Source: Pseudomonadota bacterium
GTDB lineage: Bacteria > Pseudomonadota > Gammaproteobacteria > Burkholderiales > Sulfuriferulaceae
Length of the DNA stretch: 9,533 nt
Assembly (NCBI GenBank): GCA_021794855.1
Contig: JAJYPZ010000024.1
Location: 1 to 9,533, forward strand
Direction of reading: 5' to 3'
The notes under the pieces are model-generated. The model ran no database searches and was not told the origin of the DNA. It saw only the letters and a program-made list of their open reading frames with translations. Positions 5,796 through 9,533 of the stretch are shown here, piece after piece. A program made the translations under genes and the position numbers. The first letter of the stretch is position 1. Each line of letters opens with the position of its first letter.

Positions 5796-6266
5796 ATGTT
5801 TGGCACAGCACATAAAGGCGCAAACGCCTATGCAAAAGTAGATATCGAGACAGGCGTACTGGCAGCCACACCGCACAAATTGATTGTTATGCTGTTTGAT
5901 GGTGCAAAGATGGCGGTAGACCGCGCCTATCTGCATATTCAAAACAAGGAAACCGCAGCCAAAGGTCAAGCCATTTCGCATGCGATATCCATTATCAATG
6001 ACGGTTTACGGGCAAGCCTGAATAAACAGGTCGGCGGCGAAATAGCATTAAATTTGGATGCGCTTTATGAATATATGTGCAATCGCCTATTTGAAGCCAA
6101 TCTGAAAAACGACCTTGCCATATTAAGCGAAATAAACGGGTTAATCATTGAATTACGCGATGCATGGCTAGCCATTGAAAATACCCCTGGGGCGTCCATA
6201 CCGAAACCTGCCGCTGAGCATAATGATCCGCTAGCTCACCGTGTTACATCTTTTGCAAGGGCTTAA
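5796..6266 (+). CDS. fliS: Flagellin export chaperone FliS
   Basis: FliS binds the C-terminus of newly made flagellin in the cytoplasm, prevents early polymerisation and hands it to the export gate. The 156-residue protein shows the family pattern: a Tyr-Ala near the N-terminus (NAYAKVDIETGV), then TPHKLIVMLFDGA, the conserved first-helix signature, followed by helices of the four-helix bundle and a variable tail rich in Pro and Ala (about 130-156). AAGGA at 5784-5788 gives a good ribosome site seven bases before the ATG. It is the first gene of the operon behind the sigma-28 promoter. In many proteobacteria fliD sits directly upstream, but here that place is taken by the diguanylate cyclase. 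Confidence 0.97.
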   Translation: MFGTAHKGANAYAKVDIETGVLAATPHKLIVMLFDGAKMAVDRAYLHIQNKETAAKGQAISHAISIINDGLRASLNKQVGGEIALNLDALYEYMCNRLFEANLKNDLAILSEINGLIIELRDAWLAIENTPGASIPKPAAEHNDPLAHRVTSFARA

Positions 6267-6269
6267 ACC

Positions 6270-6605
6270 ATGAATAGCGAAGAAGTAATTAGTCTATACG
6301 AATCGGTCGCTCAAATTACTAAACAAATGCTAGCCGCCGCACGCCAAAGCGATTGGGATCATCTCGCGACCCTGGAATCGCATTGCGCAGGTCATGTTCA
6401 TACCCTGCAAGCTGGCGAAGCACCGGTTAAACTGAGCGACGAACTCCGCAGTCGCAAGGTGGCTGTCATCAAACAGATTCTGGCTGATGATCGCGAAATC
6501 CGTCATATTACCGAGCCGTGGATGGCACATCTGTCGGAACTGATAAACAGCAATCAGACAGAGCGCAAACTCTCCATTGCCTATGGTAATCATCAAGTGC
6601 GCTAA
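6270..6605 (+). CDS. fliT: FliT-like flagellar chaperone
   Basis: This 111-residue helical protein starts three bases after fliS, with AAGGG (6257-6261) inside the end of fliS as ribosome site. FliT chaperones the filament cap protein FliD and in enterics also restrains FlhDC. The assignment rests on position and on the N-terminal pattern of a helix with YESVAQITKQML followed by an acidic-aromatic DWDHL and LESHC, typical of FliT-type proteins. Sequence conservation in this family is low, so the name is less firm than for FliS. The C-terminal helix that occludes the binding groove in FliT would correspond to about residues 85-105. Confidence 0.82.
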   Translation: MNSEEVISLYESVAQITKQMLAAARQSDWDHLATLESHCAGHVHTLQAGEAPVKLSDELRSRKVAVIKQILADDREIRHITEPWMAHLSELINSNQTERKLSIAYGNHQVR

Positions 6606-6607
6606 TC

Positions 6608-7609
6608 ATGTTATTTCCCCGGCCAGAACCCACAGGCACACGGCCGGTAACGCTTATCCAAGCGTTATTACCCACCTCACCTCTGGGAGATCTGCGGGAA
6701 GAAATACTGCATCGGCTGACTCAGATTAAACTGGGGCAGCAATTAGAAGCCGATGTTCAAGCCAAACTAAGCGATGGCAGCTTTCTGGTTAAAATCGCAG
6801 ATGCAACCACTCGTATGAATTTACCTTCCTCTACCAACATAGGGGATAAAGTTGCGCTGACCTTAATCGGCAAGGAACCGCGCCCCACTTTTCTGCTTAA
6901 CAGTGATGCAATGCTGCCCCATGAGATCAGCAGCACTACCTCGTTAAGCACTACCGCAAAATTGATTGATACACTGTTGCATAATGCTCTCTCCGGCCAG
7001 CAAGTGGAACCTGCTGTCATTGGTAAGGCACCGATCATCCATCAAGCCGGCCTTCCTGCACCGCAATTGGCAAATGCATTAGAGCAGACACTCACCAAAA
7101 CCGGTGTGTTCTATGAATCCCATTTGAATGAATGGGTAAATGGCCAACGCACCCTGACCGACATCAAACAGGAACCGCAAGCTCAGCAAACCAGTCAAAT
7201 TAATGTGGTTATGGATACTAAACCGCTGACTTCTCAGGCAGAAACAGCAAATCAGACGCTAAATCAATTAGTCAGTCAACAATTGCAAACGCTCGAACAG
7301 AATCGCATCATCTGGCAAGGGGAAGTTTGGCCGGGACAAACCATGCGCTGGGAAGTAAGCGAGGACACTTCTGAATCGGTGAGCGAGCAGATCCAGGCAT
7401 CATGGCGCAGCGAAGTCCGTTTCGAGATGCCGCAATTAGGCGTGATTACAGCGACTTTGCGGCTGACGGGTGAACACTTAACCCTACAGATCCATACAGA
7501 TACCGCCTTGGCAGCAGCGCAGTTGCAAGCGCAGGGAAACGAGCTTGGCGATGCGCTCGCGGCAGCAGGCATACCTCTGGATGGTTTACGGGTGAAAATA
7601 AATGAATAA
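6608..7609 (+). CDS. fliK: FliK-like flagellar hook-length control protein
   Basis: The 333-residue product begins two bases after fliT. Its C-terminal part (about 230-333) matches the Flg_hook domain of FliK. It contains a Trp-rich strand region (RWEV from residue 247), then alternating strands around LGVITATLRLTGEHLTLQI and a final helix and strand ending in LRVKI. The N-terminal and central parts (about 1-225) are rich in Gln, Thr and Leu, as in the ruler region. FliK measures the hook and then, through the C-terminal domain, makes FlhB switch export from hook to filament substrates. The N-terminus here is shorter than in enteric FliK. The main fliK usually lies in the fliE-to-fliK cluster, so this could be a second, divergent copy. 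Its 3' end overlaps the FlhB-like gene by eight bases. Confidence 0.82.
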   Translation: MLFPRPEPTGTRPVTLIQALLPTSPLGDLREEILHRLTQIKLGQQLEADVQAKLSDGSFLVKIADATTRMNLPSSTNIGDKVALTLIGKEPRPTFLLNSDAMLPHEISSTTSLSTTAKLIDTLLHNALSGQQVEPAVIGKAPIIHQAGLPAPQLANALEQTLTKTGVFYESHLNEWVNGQRTLTDIKQEPQAQQTSQINVVMDTKPLTSQAETANQTLNQLVSQQLQTLEQNRIIWQGEVWPGQTMRWEVSEDTSESVSEQIQASWRSEVRFEMPQLGVITATLRLTGEHLTLQIHTDTALAAAQLQAQGNELGDALAAAGIPLDGLRVKINE

Positions 7610-7892
7610 GCCAACGCCATCCGCCGTAGCATTAGCCTACCAGACTGGGGACGCCGCCCCAAAGATTGTCGCAAAAGGCAAAGGGTTAATCGCTGAAGAA
7701 ATCATTGCACGCGCCAAAGCGCATGGCGTTTTTGTGCATGAATCCAAAGAGTTGGTCGCGTTGTTAATGCAAGTCGATTTGGATCAAAATATTCCGCCTG
7801 CACTCTATCGGGCAGTAGCCGAATTATTGGCATGGTTATACCGTATCGAGAACGGACAAAAAACCCCGCTTAATGACTCGTCTCCGCTATAA
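7602..7892 (+). CDS. FhlB: stand-alone FlhB C-terminal domain protein without the autocleavage motif
   Basis: The 96-residue protein aligns with the cytoplasmic C-terminal domain of the export gate protein FlhB and lacks its four membrane helices. The match runs from AVALAY through PKIVAKGKG, a helix with IIARAKAHGV, and IPPALYRAVAELLAWLY. In FlhB this domain opens with NPTH, where the chain cleaves itself after Asn. Here the corresponding residues 3-6 are KPTP, so Asn and His are gone and cleavage should be impossible. Small FlhB-like proteins of this kind (FhlB, YlqH) are known near flagellar genes and can partly replace the FlhB C-terminus. The ATG overlaps the end of the fliK-like gene, so the two are translationally coupled and their products probably work together. 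Confidence 0.88.
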   Translation: MNKPTPSAVALAYQTGDAAPKIVAKGKGLIAEEIIARAKAHGVFVHESKELVALLMQVDLDQNIPPALYRAVAELLAWLYRIENGQKTPLNDSSPL

Positions 7893-7915
7893 TAATCAAA
7901 TATTTTCCTGAATTA

Positions 7916-8677
7916 ATGATTAGACCCATGCCGCTTACCCAACCTGAACTTGGTACCGAAAATCAAAGTCTCTATCAAGTTCATTCACGCCGTGAAATCA
8001 TAAGTTTGTTGCAGGGCATTCAGAACCAGCGTCAGTTAATTACCATGATAATCAATGACGGCGCAGAAGTAGTGGTCACATCCATTCTTGATATCGATGA
8101 TAAAAAGAATATAGTGTATATCGACTGCGCCCCCAACCCATTGATCAACCAGCGTATTCTTGAATCAGATGATATTGAATTCGAGTCTGCTCTGGATAGA
8201 GTTCACATTTCATTTTCCGCATCTGAGGTTAGCAACTGTACTCAGGATGGGCAGCCTGCACTCTGCATTGCTGTTCCTAAGGTTCTGATTCGCCTCCAGC
8301 GACGCGAATATTTCCGCGTCAATACGCCGGTCGGCCAGCCAGTCTATTGCAAAATACCATTAGATACAGGCGATTATGCCGTTTCCGTCGTGGACATTAG
8401 CGGCGGCGGCATCGCTCTTCTGGATGAAAAACGCGTTCTGGATACGAAGATTGGCTATGAATATCCGAACTGCCAGATCGACCTCCCTGAAAACGGATCA
8501 ATCAAGGTTACCTTGCGAGTTCGCAACATACAGGATTTCAGCCTTGCGAATGGCAAAACCAATCGGCGGCTGGGGTGTGAGTATGTCAATATGGCACCAG
8601 CCATGCTGACGATGGTACAACGTTACATTATGCACCTTGAGCGTGAACGCAATGCTCGAATGCATGGTATGGGATAA
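7916..8677 (+). CDS. ycgR: YcgR-type flagellar brake protein, c-di-GMP receptor with PilZ domain
   Basis: The 253-residue protein has the two-domain plan of YcgR (244 residues in E. coli). An N-terminal YcgR domain (about 20-120) is followed by a PilZ domain (about 125-245). The c-di-GMP signature is complete: R130-EYF-R134 for the RxxxR motif, preceded by R129, and D160, S162, G165 for D/NxSxxG within VDISGGGIAL. Bound to c-di-GMP, YcgR interacts with the flagellar motor and slows or biases rotation. It starts 23 bases after the FlhB-like gene, without a separate promoter that I can see, so it is probably the last flagellar gene of the fliS operon. An in-frame ATG at 7928 is an alternative start; neither has a clear Shine-Dalgarno. 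The diguanylate cyclase upstream is a possible source of its ligand. Confidence 0.94.
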   Translation: MIRPMPLTQPELGTENQSLYQVHSRREIISLLQGIQNQRQLITMIINDGAEVVVTSILDIDDKKNIVYIDCAPNPLINQRILESDDIEFESALDRVHISFSASEVSNCTQDGQPALCIAVPKVLIRLQRREYFRVNTPVGQPVYCKIPLDTGDYAVSVVDISGGGIALLDEKRVLDTKIGYEYPNCQIDLPENGSIKVTLRVRNIQDFSLANGKTNRRLGCEYVNMAPAMLTMVQRYIMHLERERNARMHGMG

Positions 8678-8695
8678 GAGAACCGGAATCCGCGC

Positions 8696-9533
8696 TTGCC
8701 TATCAATCGTCCACTCACCGTTCTGCAAATTCTCCCCGCATTACATGCGGGCGGTGTTGAACGCGGCACACTGGAAATTGCCCGGCATCTTGTGCAGAAC
8801 GGACATCGTTCACTTGTAATGTCTGGCGGTGGCCGCATGGTGCCGCAACTCGAATCTGAGGGCTCCACGCATATCAACTGGAACATCGGTAAAAAATCCT
8901 TACTGACATTACGCCTTGTGCCGCAATTGCGACGGTTTATGATTGAACACCGGGTTGATATCATTCATCTGCGTTCGCGCATGCCCGCATGGATAGGTTA
9001 CCTTGCCTGGCGCAAAATGGACCCCGCAACGCGTCCGAAGCTCGTCACCACGGTACACGGCGCCTATACGGTAAATGCCTATAGCGCAGTCATGACCAAA
9101 GGTGAACGGGTGATTGCAGTTTCCAAAACTATCCATGACTACATCCTGACCTATTATCCCCAGGTTTCCCCCTCTCGTATCCGTCTCATCTATCGAGGCG
9201 TCGACCCGCTGGAATTTCCTCGCGGATATCAACCGGATAGCACATGGCTAACAAAATGGCGCAATGATTATCCGCACCTGGCTGGTAAAATAATCATTAC
9301 ATTACCAGGCCGAATCACGCGCTGGAAAGGACAACTCGATTTCATTCAGCTGATTTCCCGTCTAAAGCATGCAGGTATCAATGTACACGGCTTGCTCGCG
9401 GGTGAAGCGGATCCCAGGAAAACGGCTTTTCTGCAGGAACTGAAAACACAAATCAGCGCTTTAAATCTTGACCAGGATATCAGCTTGATTGGCCACCGCA
9501 CCGATCTGAAAGAAGTCATGGCAGTGTCCGATC
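8696..9533 (+). CDS. GT4-type glycosyltransferase, partial (runs off the right edge)
   Basis: The frame stays open to the edge, giving 279 residues of a GT-B fold glycosyltransferase. The N-terminal domain opens with VLQILPALHAGGVERGT, the sugar-acceptor loop signature of group 1 (GT4) enzymes. The linker region has VIAVSKTI and YRGVDP, and the donor-binding domain starts with LPGRITRWKGQLDFI and continues to the edge; the EX7E catalytic motif would lie just outside. Such enzymes add sugars to lipopolysaccharide, capsule or protein; the acceptor cannot be told here. No ATG or GTG precedes the conserved start in this frame. After the ycgR stop codon only TTG 8696 is available, 18 bases on, so I take it as the start. 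It lies in the same frame as ycgR, with no promoter or terminator seen between them. Confidence 0.88.
   Translation, partial: MPINRPLTVLQILPALHAGGVERGTLEIARHLVQNGHRSLVMSGGGRMVPQLESEGSTHINWNIGKKSLLTLRLVPQLRRFMIEHRVDIIHLRSRMPAWIGYLAWRKMDPATRPKLVTTVHGAYTVNAYSAVMTKGERVIAVSKTIHDYILTYYPQVSPSRIRLIYRGVDPLEFPRGYQPDSTWLTKWRNDYPHLAGKIIITLPGRITRWKGQLDFIQLISRLKHAGINVHGLLAGEADPRKTAFLQELKTQISALNLDQDISLIGHRTDLKEVMAVSD

Noticed and set aside
7276..7674. 132-residue minus-strand open frame
   Set aside because: It lies opposite the fliK-like and FlhB-like genes, which have clear homology. The opposing frame has low-complexity Ser/Arg/Cys content typical of a shadow.
8909..9232. 107-residue minus-strand frame, and another at 8623-8964
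   Set aside because: Both are antisense to the glycosyltransferase frame, which shows family motifs throughout.
1..9533. CRISPR array, tRNA, rRNA, insertion sequence or prophage genes
   Set aside because: I saw no spaced repeat array, no cloverleaf-like or rRNA sequence, no transposase and no phage gene in the window.

Overview
The window looks like a piece of a betaproteobacterial chromosome at its replication terminus, probably from the Nitrosomonas/Gallionella-like branch (Nitrosomonadales). The evidence is a dif site of the betaproteobacterial type at 110-137, moderate GC content with AT-rich intergenic gaps, and flagellar proteins of proteobacterial type. The taxonomic placement is inference from gene content and protein style, not from a search.

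Layout. Positions 1-109 hold no gene I can defend. The XerC/XerD recombination site dif follows at 110-137. A small cysteine-containing protein lies on the minus strand (282-503), with its own ribosome binding site and a rho-independent terminator. A 340-base AT-rich gap contains a perfect 16-bp tandem duplication beside a 12-bp palindrome. All later genes are on the plus strand: a helix-hairpin-helix protein resembling HhH-GPD DNA glycosylases but apparently without the usual catalytic residues (844-1563); a soluble PAS-PAS histidine kinase of the NarL-partner class (1705-3156) with its LuxR-type response regulator (3164-3811); a diguanylate cyclase (3977-5539); a flagellar operon fliS-fliT-fliK-like-fhlB-ycgR (5796-8677); and the start of a GT4-type glycosyltransferase (8696 to the right edge), which begins at TTG.

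How it fits together. Two promoters of the flagellar sigma factor FliA (sigma-28) can be read by eye. One is strong and precedes fliS; the other is good and precedes the diguanylate cyclase. Each has the canonical spacing, and each ends 77-78 bases before its start codon. This suggests that the cyclase (which makes c-di-GMP) and the fliS operon (which ends in the c-di-GMP-binding motor brake YcgR) are expressed together late in flagellar assembly. The fliK-like gene overlaps a gene for a stand-alone FlhB C-terminal domain whose NPTH autocleavage motif has become KPTP. That pairs both partners of the export-specificity switch in one transcript. The two-component pair upstream has no output visible in the sequence; a link to motility is only suggested by position.

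Every plus-strand gene runs away from dif, and a hand tally shows more C than G on that strand. Both are what one would expect if these genes lie on the lagging strand of the replichore to the right of dif.
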